64,000 nucleotides of DNA from Sandaracinaceae bacterium (GTDB lineage Bacteria; Myxococcota_A; Polyangia; Polyangiales; Sandaracinaceae), in assembly GCA_019637095.1 (NCBI GenBank), contig JAHBWG010000022.1:1-64000 (forward strand), given 5' to 3'. The notes below the pieces were generated by a model. The model ran no database searches. It was not told the DNA's origin and was given only the letters and a program-made list of their open reading frames with translations. Of this stretch, positions 26,285-34,452 are shown in pieces. Every line of letters starts with the position of its first letter. Position 1 is the first letter of the stretch. A program made the position numbers and the translations under genes.

Positions 26285-27646
26285 ATGGTCTACGACTACG
26301 ACCTCTTCACGATCGGCGCCGGCTCGGGCGGCGTGCGCGCGAGCCGCGTCGCGGCGGGGCTCGGCGCGCGCGTCGCGATCGCCGAGGCCGACCGGCTCGG
26401 CGGCACGTGCGTCAACGTGGGGTGCGTGCCCAAGAAGCTGATGGTGTACGCCTCGCAGTACGCCGACGCGTTCACCGACGCGCGCGGCTTCGGCTGGACG
26501 CTGCCCGAGGCGCCGCGCTTCGACTGGACCGCGTTCCGCGACGCGATGGATCGCGAGGTCGCGCGGCTCAACGCCACCTACGGGCGCTTGCTCGCCGGCT
26601 CGGGCTGCGCGCTGATCCGAGGGCGCGCGAGGCTCCTCGATCCGCACACCGTCGAGGTCGCCACGGCCGACGGGCCGGCGCGCTACACGGCGCAGCACGT
26701 CTTGCTCGCGACGGGCGGCCGCCCGCGCCGCCCCCTCGAGCCCGGGACCGAGCGCGCGTGGCTCAGCGACGACGTCTTCGCGATGCGCGCGCTGCCGCGG
26801 CGGCTCCTCGTCGTCGGCGGGGGCTACATCGCGCTCGAGATGGCGTGCGTGTTCTCGGGGCTCGGGGCGCAGGTCACGCTCGTCCATCGGGGTCCGCGCC
26901 TGCTCCACGGCTTCGACGAGGACGTGCGCACGGTGATCGCGACCGAGCTCGAGAAGCGCGGGATCGACGTGCGCCTGCACACGCGCGTCGAGTGCCTCGA
27001 GGACGCGCCCTCGGGCGGGATCTGCGCGCTCCTCCCGCACGAGGAGTCGCTCGAGGTCGACGCCGCGCTCTACGCGATCGGGCGCGTGCCGAACACCGAG
27101 GGGCTCGGGCTCGAGGCGCTCGGCGTCGCGCAGGACGCGGACGGCGCGGTCATCGTGGACGCGCGCTACCGCACCAACGTGGCGAGCGTGCTCGCGCTCG
27201 GCGACGTGACCAACCGCATGAACCTCACGCCGGTCGCGATCGAGGAGGGCATCGTGCTCGCGCACCAGCTCTTCGGCGACCGAGCGCGCGCGCTCGACTA
27301 CGAGAACGTGCCGACGGCGGTCTTCTCGCAGCCGCCGGTCGCGACGGTGGGCCTCGCGGAGCGCGAGGTGCCGGGCGCGATCGTGTACGAGAGCGACTTC
27401 CGCCCGATGGCGCACACGATCTCGGGGCGCGACACCCGCGCGTACATGAAGCTGGTCGTCGATCCGGTCAGCGACCGCGTCCTCGGGGTCCACCTCGTCG
27501 GCCCGGACGCGCCCGAGATCATCCAGGGCTTCGCGGTCGCGCTGCGCGCGGGCGTGACCAAGGCGGCGCTCGACGCGACGGTGGGCCTGCACCCGACGGC
27601 GGCCGAGGAGCTGGTCACGATGCGCGCGCCGCGCCCCGCGCAGTGA
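26285..27646 (+). CDS. gor: glutathione-disulfide reductase
   Basis: A 453-residue FAD-dependent disulfide reductase. The FAD dinucleotide fold opens with TIGAGSGGVRASRVAA, the redox-active cysteines are C42 and C47 in GGTCVNVGCVPKK, and a second nucleotide fold (VVGGGYIALEMACVFSGLG, near 180) binds NAD(P)H. The C-terminal dimer domain ends with GLHPTAAEELVTMR, which supplies the catalytic His-Glu pair. The CVNVGC spacing and C-terminus match glutathione reductase more than lipoamide dehydrogenase. It would keep glutathione reduced in the cytoplasm using NADPH. It follows the macroglobulin genes by 14 bp, probably a continuation of the transcript rather than a functional link. Confidence 0.93.
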   Translation: MVYDYDLFTIGAGSGGVRASRVAAGLGARVAIAEADRLGGTCVNVGCVPKKLMVYASQYADAFTDARGFGWTLPEAPRFDWTAFRDAMDREVARLNATYGRLLAGSGCALIRGRARLLDPHTVEVATADGPARYTAQHVLLATGGRPRRPLEPGTERAWLSDDVFAMRALPRRLLVVGGGYIALEMACVFSGLGAQVTLVHRGPRLLHGFDEDVRTVIATELEKRGIDVRLHTRVECLEDAPSGGICALLPHEESLEVDAALYAIGRVPNTEGLGLEALGVAQDADGAVIVDARYRTNVASVLALGDVTNRMNLTPVAIEEGIVLAHQLFGDRARALDYENVPTAVFSQPPVATVGLAEREVPGAIVYESDFRPMAHTISGRDTRAYMKLVVDPVSDRVLGVHLVGPDAPEIIQGFAVALRAGVTKAALDATVGLHPTAAEELVTMRAPRPAQ

Positions 27647-27712
27647 GCCTCGCTCCCGCTCGCGCCCTCGAGTCGGGTAGACTCACGGCTCGCCCCTCGC
27701 GGGGCGACTCGG

Positions 27713-29026
27713 ATGCCGGGCTCGCGCGACGACGACGACCGACCCACCGTGGCGGTGGGCGTGCCTTGGGGCTCGGACCAGCGCTCGCTGGACGAGTTCG
27801 ATCCGGACACCTTCGACGTCTCGACCGAGATCCCGACGGCGGAGGAGGCGCTCGGCGAGCTCGACGCGTTCGGGCACCCGAGCATCGGGACCGAGCTCGG
27901 CGGTCGCTACCGGCTCGAGCGCATCCTCGGGCGCGGCGCGTGCGGCGTCGTCTTCGAGGCGTCGCACCTGGTGATCGGCAAGCGCGTGGCGGTGAAGTGC
28001 CTCTACCCGCAGCTGCGCAAGCACCCGGTGCAGGTCGAGCGCTTCTTCCAGGAGGCGCGCATCGCCGCGCAGGTCGAGCACCCGAACGTCATCCAGATCT
28101 TCGACGGGGGAGACGAGCGCGACACGCTGTTCCTGGCGATGGAGCTGCTCGAGGGCGAGACGCTCGCCGAGCGGCTCGAGCGCGGGCCGCTCGCCGTGCC
28201 CGACGCCGTGGCGATCTTCCTCGCGGTGCTCGACGCGATCGCGGCGGTCCACGACGCGGGCGTGGTTCACCGCGATCTCAAGCCCGACAACGTGTTCCTC
28301 ACGCACTCGATCGCCTCGGTCGAGGGTGAGCCCAAGGTGCTCGACTTCGGCGTCTCGAAGCTGAAGGCGCCAGGCCGCGAGAGAGACCTCACCGCGCTCG
28401 GCGCCGTGATGGGCACGCCCTACTACATGGCGCCAGAGCAGATGTTGAACGCAAAGGACGTGGACGCGCGGGCCGACGTGTACTCGCTCGGCGTGATGCT
28501 CTACGAGACGATCGCGGGCGAGCTCCCGTACGAAGGGGACAACATCGCGGACGTCTTCACCGCCGCAAAGCGCGGCGACTGGCGGCCGCTCGAGGAGCGC
28601 GCGCCGCACGTCTCGACGCTCCTGTCGCGGATCATCGGCAAGGCGATGCAGGTCGATCGCGAGGCGCGCTTCGCCTCGGTGCGCGACATGTACCGGGCGC
28701 TCGTCGCGGCGCGCGCGATGGAGGCGCTCGACGGCGCGGGCGTGGAGTCGGCGCGGACCGTCGAGGACGAGCGCTCGCCGCTCGCGGATCTGCCGCTCGA
28801 CCTGATGATGCCGCCGCGCCGCGCGGCGCCCGCGCACGGCGAGGTGACGGCGCCGACGGCGATGCCCGCGTACTCGCGCGCGGACGCGATGAAGACGGTC
28901 GAGCTGCGCCGGCCCGAGGCGCTCGCCCCGGCGCGCGTCCCGCCGTGGGCGATCGCGGTGATGATCGGGCTCGCCACGATCGCGCTCGCCTCCCTCGGGC
29001 TCGCGCTCGCGCTGCTGTTGCTCTGA
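27713..29026 (+). CDS. Hanks-type Ser/Thr protein kinase, C-terminal membrane anchor
   Basis: A 437-residue kinase. A variable acidic leader of about 65 residues precedes the catalytic domain: loop GRGACG near 74, lysine in VAVKCLYP near 93, HRDLKPDN near 186-193, DFGVSK near 213 and APEQ near 240. After a linker with Pro and Ala (about 345-410) a single helix (WAIAVMIGLATIALASLGLA) near 415-437 ends the protein with almost nothing beyond the membrane. It therefore senses through the cytoplasm or membrane rather than through an outer domain. ATG 27713 was chosen. No obvious partner gene lies next to it. Confidence 0.91.
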   Translation: MPGSRDDDDRPTVAVGVPWGSDQRSLDEFDPDTFDVSTEIPTAEEALGELDAFGHPSIGTELGGRYRLERILGRGACGVVFEASHLVIGKRVAVKCLYPQLRKHPVQVERFFQEARIAAQVEHPNVIQIFDGGDERDTLFLAMELLEGETLAERLERGPLAVPDAVAIFLAVLDAIAAVHDAGVVHRDLKPDNVFLTHSIASVEGEPKVLDFGVSKLKAPGRERDLTALGAVMGTPYYMAPEQMLNAKDVDARADVYSLGVMLYETIAGELPYEGDNIADVFTAAKRGDWRPLEERAPHVSTLLSRIIGKAMQVDREARFASVRDMYRALVAARAMEALDGAGVESARTVEDERSPLADLPLDLMMPPRRAAPAHGEVTAPTAMPAYSRADAMKTVELRRPEALAPARVPPWAIAVMIGLATIALASLGLALALLLL

Positions 29027-29330
29027 GTTGCGGACGGGCTGCCCGCACCCAAGGCGAACGCGGCGGCGCCGCGTTCGACCCATCGCGGGGCGATGGGGTC
29101 ATGGGGTCGTCGCTGCGCGACGGGCTGGTCTCGATCCGCGCCGTCGGCCCCGTGTGCTCTCGATTGGTCGACAGCTCCACCCCAGCGCGAGCGCGGCGGC
29201 GCCGCGTTCGACCCCATCGCGGGGGAGTGGGGGCGCCTCGACCTACGCCCGTCGCTGCCTACGCCCGTCGGTGCGCGACGGGCTGGTCTCGATCGGCGCC
29301 GTCGGCCGCCTGCGCGCCGAGCCGCGCGCG
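29027..29330. repeat. gene-free spacer filled with repeats, copies 2 and 3 of intergenic family
   Basis: This 304-bp spacer separates convergent genes and contains no gene. It carries two degenerate copies of the element at 16148. Copy A has hairpin GAACGCGGC/GCCGCGTTC (29056-29076) and CCATCGC/GCGATGG (29080-29096). Copy B (about 29187-29231) has the same first hairpin sequence but a broken second one. A unit starting TGCGCGACGGGCTGGTCTCG occurs at 29114 and again at 29272, 158 bp apart. Bases in the first stem differ between copies yet still pair. Confidence 0.62.
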
Positions 29331-31373
29331 TCAGAGGCCGTCGAGCGCTTCGTCGTCGAGCGCCTCGTCGTCGTCGCCGAGCGCTGGCGCCTCTTCGTCC
29401 TCGCCGCCGCCCTCGGCGGGGGCCGAGTCGAGGCCGGGGAGGTCGTCGTCGAGGTCGTCGAGCGTCGGCTCGCCACCCGGTCCGTCGAGCCCCGGCAGGT
29501 CGTCGTCGTCGTCGCCGAGGTCGTCGAGCGTGCCGCCGCCCTCGTCGTCCTCGTCGTCGAGGAGCAGGCCGCCACCCTCCATCTCGCCGGCGCCATCGCC
29601 CATGCGCTCGATGTCGTCCGTCGTGAGCTCCTGCGTGTCGACGAACGACGTGAGCCACGTCGAGAGGCCGGGCCAGTAGGTGGTCAGCACGAGCGCGACC
29701 ACGAGGATCGCGATGAACGGCAGCACCGCCACGTAGAGCCGCGTCACCGGCTTCTCGAAGCGGAAGCTCGCGATGAACAGGTTGAGCCCGACCGGCGGCG
29801 TCAGGTAGCCGATCTCGAGGTTGAGCAGGAAGATGATCCCGAGGTGGTACGGGTCGATCCCGAAGTGCCGCGCGATCGGGACGATCAGCGGCACGACCAC
29901 GACGATCGCGCTGAAGATGTCCATCAGCATGCCCACGACGAGCAGGAACAGGTTCAGCGCGAGCAGGAACATCCACGGCTCGCTGATGAACGTCTCCATC
30001 CACTCGACCATCAGCTCGGGCACGCGCGCCTGGATCAGGTAGCCGGTGAACCCGAGCGCGGTCGCGAGGATGGCGAGGATCGCGCCGAGCATCGTCATGC
30101 TGTCCTTGATGACGCGCGGCAGATCCTTGGTGAGGGAGATGTCCTTGTAGACGAAGACCTCGACGATGAGCACGTAGAGCGCCGTGAACGCGGCGGCCTC
30201 GTGGATGCGGAGCACGCCCGTCGCGAGGCCCGCGATGAGCACGTTCGGGAGCAGGATCTCCCAGCTGCCCTCGAGGAGCGCGGCGCGCGTCTCGCCCTTG
30301 GTGAAGAACGCGCCGCCGAAGAACGCGACGAGGGTCACCGGAAGGAGCAGGTAGCGGCCGTTCGCGCTCAGCCACGGGCCGACGCCCGGCTCCTCCGGCG
30401 CGCCGAGCCCGAATGCCATGCCGAGCCCGACGAGGAGCAGCGTGGTGCCCGCTGCGCCGACGAGGTAGCCGCCGCCGAAGCGCAGGAACATCGCGAAGCC
30501 GCGCTTCATCTCCTCGACCGGCGGGCGCTGCCGCCAGCCGACGACGAGCGCGTACGCCGAGAGCAGCGCCACGGTGATGCCGCCGGGCACGATGCCGGCG
30601 AGGAAGAGCTTGTCGATCAGGATCCCGGCGACCACGCCGTAGAGCACGATCGGGATCGAGGGCGGGAACAGGAGGCCGAGCGAGCCGCCCGTGGTGACGA
30701 GGCCGAGCGAGAAGCGCTCCGGGTACTTCTCGGCGATGAGCGCCGGGAAGAGCAGGCCGCCGACCGCGACGATGGTGATGCCGCTGCCGCCCGTGAAGGT
30801 CGTGAAGAACGCGGAGGCGATGAGGCAGACGACGGCGAGGCCGCCCGGCAGCCAGCCGAAGAGGCCGCGGCTCACGCGCACGAGGCGCTTGGGGGTGCCG
30901 CTCTCCGCCATCAGGTAGCCGGCGAACGTGAAGAGCGGGAGCGTGACGAGCGTCGGCGAGTCCGCGAAGCGCTCGCTGAACACGTCGACCGCGACGGACG
31001 TGATCGTGCCCGTGCTGCCGAACAGGATCATCGCGGCCGCGCCGAAGATCGCGAAGAGGGGCGCGCCGATCAGCGCGAACACGATCAGGAGGAGCACCCA
31101 GGCGGGGTGCATCCCGACCGCGCCCTGGGCGTCGACGCACGCGCCCGAGACGCAGGCGCCGCTGACGCCGCACTGCTCGTTGGACTCGCACGCGTTCGTG
31201 CAGACGCCCGCGTCGGTGCAGACCTGGCCGCTCGCGCAGTCCGACGACTGCGTGCACGTGGTCGTGCCCTGGCAGCCGGGGACGGCGAGGATGCTGAGGA
31301 ACGCGGCGACGCCGAGCGCGTAGAGGATGCGCCGCACGCCGTGGGGGCCGAGCTCCTTGAGGCGGTCCTTCAT
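29331..31373 (-). CDS. dctM: TRAP transporter large permease with Cys-rich head and acidic tail
   Basis: A 680-residue DctM-family permease, against about 430 usual. Residues 1-33 form a signal or membrane helix. Residues 34-80 hold nine cysteines, mostly spaced by six (34, 40, 46, 52, 58, 68, 74), as in small disulfide-rich exported domains. The permease core follows with family marks such as FTGGSGITIVAVGGLLFPAL and FPPSIPIVLYG, and LNLEIGYLTPPVGLNLFI near 545. An inserted region (about 275-400) adds helices, as in long TRAP subunits. The last 90 residues are almost all Asp, Glu, Gly and Leu. It overlaps dctQ by 4 bp (ATGA). It would use an ion gradient to import an organic acid or similar solute. 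Confidence 0.88.
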   Translation of the reverse strand: MKDRLKELGPHGVRRILYALGVAAFLSILAVPGCQGTTTCTQSSDCASGQVCTDAGVCTNACESNEQCGVSGACVSGACVDAQGAVGMHPAWVLLLIVFALIGAPLFAIFGAAAMILFGSTGTITSVAVDVFSERFADSPTLVTLPLFTFAGYLMAESGTPKRLVRVSRGLFGWLPGGLAVVCLIASAFFTTFTGGSGITIVAVGGLLFPALIAEKYPERFSLGLVTTGGSLGLLFPPSIPIVLYGVVAGILIDKLFLAGIVPGGITVALLSAYALVVGWRQRPPVEEMKRGFAMFLRFGGGYLVGAAGTTLLLVGLGMAFGLGAPEEPGVGPWLSANGRYLLLPVTLVAFFGGAFFTKGETRAALLEGSWEILLPNVLIAGLATGVLRIHEAAAFTALYVLIVEVFVYKDISLTKDLPRVIKDSMTMLGAILAILATALGFTGYLIQARVPELMVEWMETFISEPWMFLLALNLFLLVVGMLMDIFSAIVVVVPLIVPIARHFGIDPYHLGIIFLLNLEIGYLTPPVGLNLFIASFRFEKPVTRLYVAVLPFIAILVVALVLTTYWPGLSTWLTSFVDTQELTTDDIERMGDGAGEMEGGGLLLDDEDDEGGGTLDDLGDDDDDLPGLDGPGGEPTLDDLDDDLPGLDSAPAEGGGEDEEAPALGDDDEALDDEALDGL

Positions 31374-32095
31374 CGGCCCTTCTCCTCGTCGCTCGCGCCC
31401 TCGGGCTTGCGCTTGATCTCGTGGCTCGGCGGCTCCTCCTCGCCGTGGTCCCCGGTGACGAGCCGGATGACGCTGCCGATCGCGTTCGCGAACAGGCGCG
31501 CCGCGATCATCATGAACATCACGGGCACGATGAGCTGGAGCGCGGACTCGCCCGTCTCGACGGGGACGTTCACCGCGGCGAGCGCGCCGCGGAGCGAGCA
31601 GAAGATCGTCGGCACCTCGAGGCTCGCGTCGGCGACCTGCTGCGCGGTCGCGTCGCACACGTGCATCGAGCCCTGGTCGCCCCAGACCTCCATGCTCGCG
31701 GGTCGCTCGTCCGCGTTGACGAGGACCGCGGCCCAGAAGGCGCGCGCGAGGTAGAACGAGACGACCGCGGAGCCGAGCCCGGCCACCGCGCGCATCACGA
31801 GCTTCACGCGGATCGGCGCGAGCCGCGGGAACAGGTCGATGCCGATGTGCCGGCCCTCGCGCGTCGCGAGCGACGCGCCCAGGAACGCGAGCCATAGGGT
31901 GCCCTTCTGCAGGAAGGGATCGACCCAGGTGAGGCTCTCGAGCGAGGCGGTCGCCCAGTCCACCTCCATCCCGGAGAGGTTCCTGAAGACCGCCTGGATC
32001 GAGGCCGCGGCGATCATCGAGACGAGGAAGAGCGTCGCGAGCGCGGCTTCTCCGCGCGCGACGCCGGCGTCGAATCGCTCGAGGTGCTTCAACAC
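31370..32095 (-). CDS. dctQ: TRAP transporter small permease
   Basis: A 241-residue DctQ-type subunit with four membrane helices (about 17-40, 67-85, 107-125 and 185-205) and the family-typical ATREGRHIGIDLFPRL after helix 2. The loop between helices 3 and 4 is long (about 60 residues) and contains two cysteines. The start is taken as GTG 32095 (V-L-K-H-L-E-R-F) because the upstream in-frame ATG at 32146 lies inside a strong hairpin. The charged tail ends in EEKGR and overlaps the dctM start. It partners DctM in the membrane part of the transporter. Confidence 0.87.
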   Translation of the reverse strand: MLKHLERFDAGVARGEAALATLFLVSMIAAASIQAVFRNLSGMEVDWATASLESLTWVDPFLQKGTLWLAFLGASLATREGRHIGIDLFPRLAPIRVKLVMRAVAGLGSAVVSFYLARAFWAAVLVNADERPASMEVWGDQGSMHVCDATAQQVADASLEVPTIFCSLRGALAAVNVPVETGESALQLIVPVMFMMIAARLFANAIGSVIRLVTGDHGEEEPPSHEIKRKPEGASDEEKGR

Positions 32096-32115
32096 GGGCC
32101 GAGAGCCTACACGAG

Positions 32116-32143
32116 AAAGGCCGAGCCCTGGGGCCCGGCCTTT
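32116..32143 (-). terminator. hairpin between dctP and dctQ (attenuator or processing stem)
   Basis: AAAGGCCG pairs with CGGCCTTT around a C-rich core that extends the stem by four more pairs after one mismatch. On the minus strand it lies 35 bases after the dctP stop and is followed by TTTCTCG. Such stems after the binding-protein gene commonly lower expression of the permease genes relative to dctP. The short T run makes partial termination likely. Confidence 0.6.
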
Positions 32144-32178
32144 CATCGAACGGCAATGCGTTCTTCCGACGGAGGAGC

Positions 32179-33189
32179 TCAGCGGCCGCGGGCGGCCGCC
32201 ATCACGCGCTCCATCAGCTCGCGCGGGAAGAGGCGCCCGGCGAGCCGCTCGCGCGTCTGCGTCGAGGCCTGCTGCCACTCGGCGCGGTGCGGCGTGGTGT
32301 CGACCGCGGTGAGGCCGTGGCGGGTCGTGAGCGCGGTGTAGTAGCGCGCGTCGTCGCGGCGGATGCGCTGCACGAGCTGCCGGTGCGCCTGCTCGCTCGT
32401 CTGGTCGAGGGCCTGGCGCAGATCGGGCGCGAGCGACTCGTACTTCGTCTGCGACAGGAGCGTCGCGCCGATCAGGATCGTGTTGGCCTGCTGCGTCACG
32501 TGCGTCACCCGCGTGTGCCACTGCAGCGCGCTCGCCGCGGTCGCCGACGCGACGACGGTGTCGACCTGGCCGGTGCTCAGCGCCGGCAGCACCTCCGGCA
32601 CACCGAGGCGCACGCCCGTCGCGCCGACCACGCTCAGGAACTCGCCGAACATCGAGTCCTCGCGCCACTGCCACGGCCGCACCGCGCGCAGGTCGGACGG
32701 CCGCGCGATCGGGCGGTTCGAGAAGATGCGGCCCTCGCCGACGTCGCCCCAGCCGAGCAGGCGCACGCCGTTCTCCTGGAACTGGCGCGCGAAGTCGGCG
32801 TTCATCGCGGCGCGCGCGCGGTCGAGCTGCTCGTAGTTCTCGATGACCCCGGGCGCCTGCAGCACGAGCACCGGTCGCACGACGAGGCTCAGGCCCGTCG
32901 ACGTCACCGCGGCGCCGTCGAGCTGCCCGATCCGGATCTTGCGGATCACGTCGCGCTCGTCGCCCTGCGAGCCGCCGTAGTAGACGCGCAGCGAGAGCCG
33001 GTTCTGCGTCGCCTGACGCAGCGAGTTGTTCCACGCGTCGAACACGCGCGCCCACGACGAGCCGCGCGGCGCGAGCGTGGCGATCCGGAGCTCGGTCGAC
33101 TCTTGCGCTCCCGCGCGCTGCGGCGCGCTGCCCGGCAGCGCGGTCAGGCCGAGCGCGAGGAGCGCGATCACGAAGTGCTGTCGCTTCAT
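32179..33189 (-). CDS. dctP: TRAP transporter substrate-binding protein
   Basis: A 336-residue DctP-type periplasmic protein. Signal peptide MKRQHFVIALLALGLTALPG runs to about residue 29, and the mature part starts QESTELRIATLAPRGSSWAR. Family marks are the central GWGDVGEGRIFSNRPI and the helix ATGVRLGVPEVLPALSTGQVD, whose preceding strand region normally carries the arginine that pairs with a carboxylate ligand. The start at ATG 33189 gives a normal signal; an ATG ten codons earlier would not. It captures the solute for DctQM and probably docks with TatT. The ligand cannot be predicted. Confidence 0.9.
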   Translation of the reverse strand: MKRQHFVIALLALGLTALPGSAPQRAGAQESTELRIATLAPRGSSWARVFDAWNNSLRQATQNRLSLRVYYGGSQGDERDVIRKIRIGQLDGAAVTSTGLSLVVRPVLVLQAPGVIENYEQLDRARAAMNADFARQFQENGVRLLGWGDVGEGRIFSNRPIARPSDLRAVRPWQWREDSMFGEFLSVVGATGVRLGVPEVLPALSTGQVDTVVASATAASALQWHTRVTHVTQQANTILIGATLLSQTKYESLAPDLRQALDQTSEQAHRQLVQRIRRDDARYYTALTTRHGLTAVDTTPHRAEWQQASTQTRERLAGRLFPRELMERVMAAARGR

Positions 33190-33435
33190 CACGAAATATC
33201 CCCTGTGAACCCTACTCACCCGTCACCGAGCTTCGTACCAAATCTCGCCGGCCCTCGAACCGTGACTCTGCGTCACTCCTCCTCGAAATACCTCCGGTAT
33301 TCCTCGTCGTCGTTCCTTGATTCACGGTCCGATGGCTCGTCGATATTTGGCACTCACTTCGGTTCCGGGTGATTAGGCGGAAACGGAGCCTACCACGAGG
33401 CGGCGCGAGGTAGACGGCCGCCTCGCGGCCGGCAT
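33190..33435 (-). promoter_or_regulatory. leader of dctP with two palindromes
   Basis: The 246 bp between tatT and dctP are clearly less GC-rich than the surroundings, as a promoter region would be. Two perfect inverted repeats stand out: AATACC-TCC-GGTATT (33287-33301) and GTGAC-TCTGC-GTCAC (33262-33276). A GC stem (GGCCGC/GCGGCC, 33416-33430) follows the tatT stop. A second promoter for dctP with a regulator site is likely; no clear -35/-10 pair can be fixed. Confidence 0.45.
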
Positions 33436-34365
33436 TCAGAACAGCTGATCGGTGCGCTGGAGCCAGCGGATCGCGCGCCGCCGCGTGATCCGGTTGGCGA
33501 GCCGCGCCGCGGGCTCGGGGTCGCCGCCATCGACGACCTCGCGCAAGAGGCGCACGTAGAGGTCCCGGTTCTGCGTCTGCACGGCGTAGGTGCGCGCGTA
33601 GCTGAAGTGGACGGTGAAGAACTTCCGCTGCGTCAGCTCGAGCGCCCGCTCGAAGTACTCGCGCGCGCGATCCGGGTTGCCGCCGAGCGCCTCGGGCAAC
33701 GCGGCGTTGACCACGCCGAGGAAGGTCAGGCCGCTGTAGTTGAAGAAGGACTCGTCGGTGCGCACGGCCTTCTCCACCGCGACGCGCGCGTACGGGAGCG
33801 CGAGGATCATCTCCGGATCGTCGCGGCCCGCGTTGATCGCCGAGCCCCACGCGTAGCCGGTCCAGAAGAGCAGCGGCACGTCGTCGCGGCTCGAGTAGCG
33901 CTCGTCGAGGTACGCGTTCCAGCCCTCGTAGCCGCCTTGCAGCACCTGATCGACGTTCGGGTCGCGCAGGCGCATCAGGTGGATCCCGATGTTGCGCGCG
34001 CGCTCGTAGAGCAGGCGGGCGCGGCCGGTGATCCGCTCCTCCTCCTCGAAGTCTCCGCGGTCCTGCACCTGCTCGAGCTGGTCCTCGAGCCAGCCGTAGG
34101 TGTACGAGACGTAGGCGCGCATGAGCGTCACGCCGAGCTGCTCGTTGTCGGGGATGACGCTGTAGACGCCCTCGAGCTGCATGATGCTGCCGGGCAGCGC
34201 GGCGCCGGCGAGCTCGTAGTCGAAGTGTCGCTCGAGCGCGCCACCGGCGCGCGAGAACATGTTCGCGGTCGAGTTCGCCGTGAACCGCGTGAGGTCGCAG
34301 GCGGCCTGGGTGGAGAGGGCGAGGGCGAGGGCGGCGAGGGAGAGGTGCCGGATCCAGCGGGTCAT
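33436..34365 (-). CDS. tatT: TRAP-associated lipoprotein TatT
   Basis: A 309-residue lipoprotein of the TatT family (TPR-like helical proteins known from Treponema, where a TatT trimer binds the TRAP solute-binding protein). Signal MTRWIRHLSLAALALALST with lipobox QAAC places the lipid-modified Cys near residue 23. The mature part is all helical with TPR-like pairs, for example LPYARVAVEKAVRTDESF and GGNPDRAREYFERALELTQ. It opens the operon tatT-dctP-dctQ-dctM, which supports the assignment strongly. It probably delivers or channels a hydrophobic ligand to DctP. Confidence 0.86.
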   Translation of the reverse strand: MTRWIRHLSLAALALALSTQAACDLTRFTANSTANMFSRAGGALERHFDYELAGAALPGSIMQLEGVYSVIPDNEQLGVTLMRAYVSYTYGWLEDQLEQVQDRGDFEEEERITGRARLLYERARNIGIHLMRLRDPNVDQVLQGGYEGWNAYLDERYSSRDDVPLLFWTGYAWGSAINAGRDDPEMILALPYARVAVEKAVRTDESFFNYSGLTFLGVVNAALPEALGGNPDRAREYFERALELTQRKFFTVHFSYARTYAVQTQNRDLYVRLLREVVDGGDPEPAARLANRITRRRAIRWLQRTDQLF

Positions 34366-34452
34366 GGCCTGCGTGAGTACGTCAGCACCGGGCGGCGCGT
34401 CAATCGCCACTCGCGCTTGACGCACCGGTGTGCGGCCAATCATGTTGGGCGC
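34366..34452. promoter_or_regulatory. divergent TTGACG promoters for tatT and the gene at 34453
   Basis: On the plus strand TTGACG (34417-34422) is followed after 17 bp by TCATGT (34440-34445), 7 bases before ATG 34453. On the minus strand TTGACG (34403-34398) is followed after 18 bp by TACTCA (34379-34374), 8 bases before the tatT ATG. Both would give nearly leaderless transcripts. The -35 boxes are convincing, the -10 boxes weak. Confidence 0.4.
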
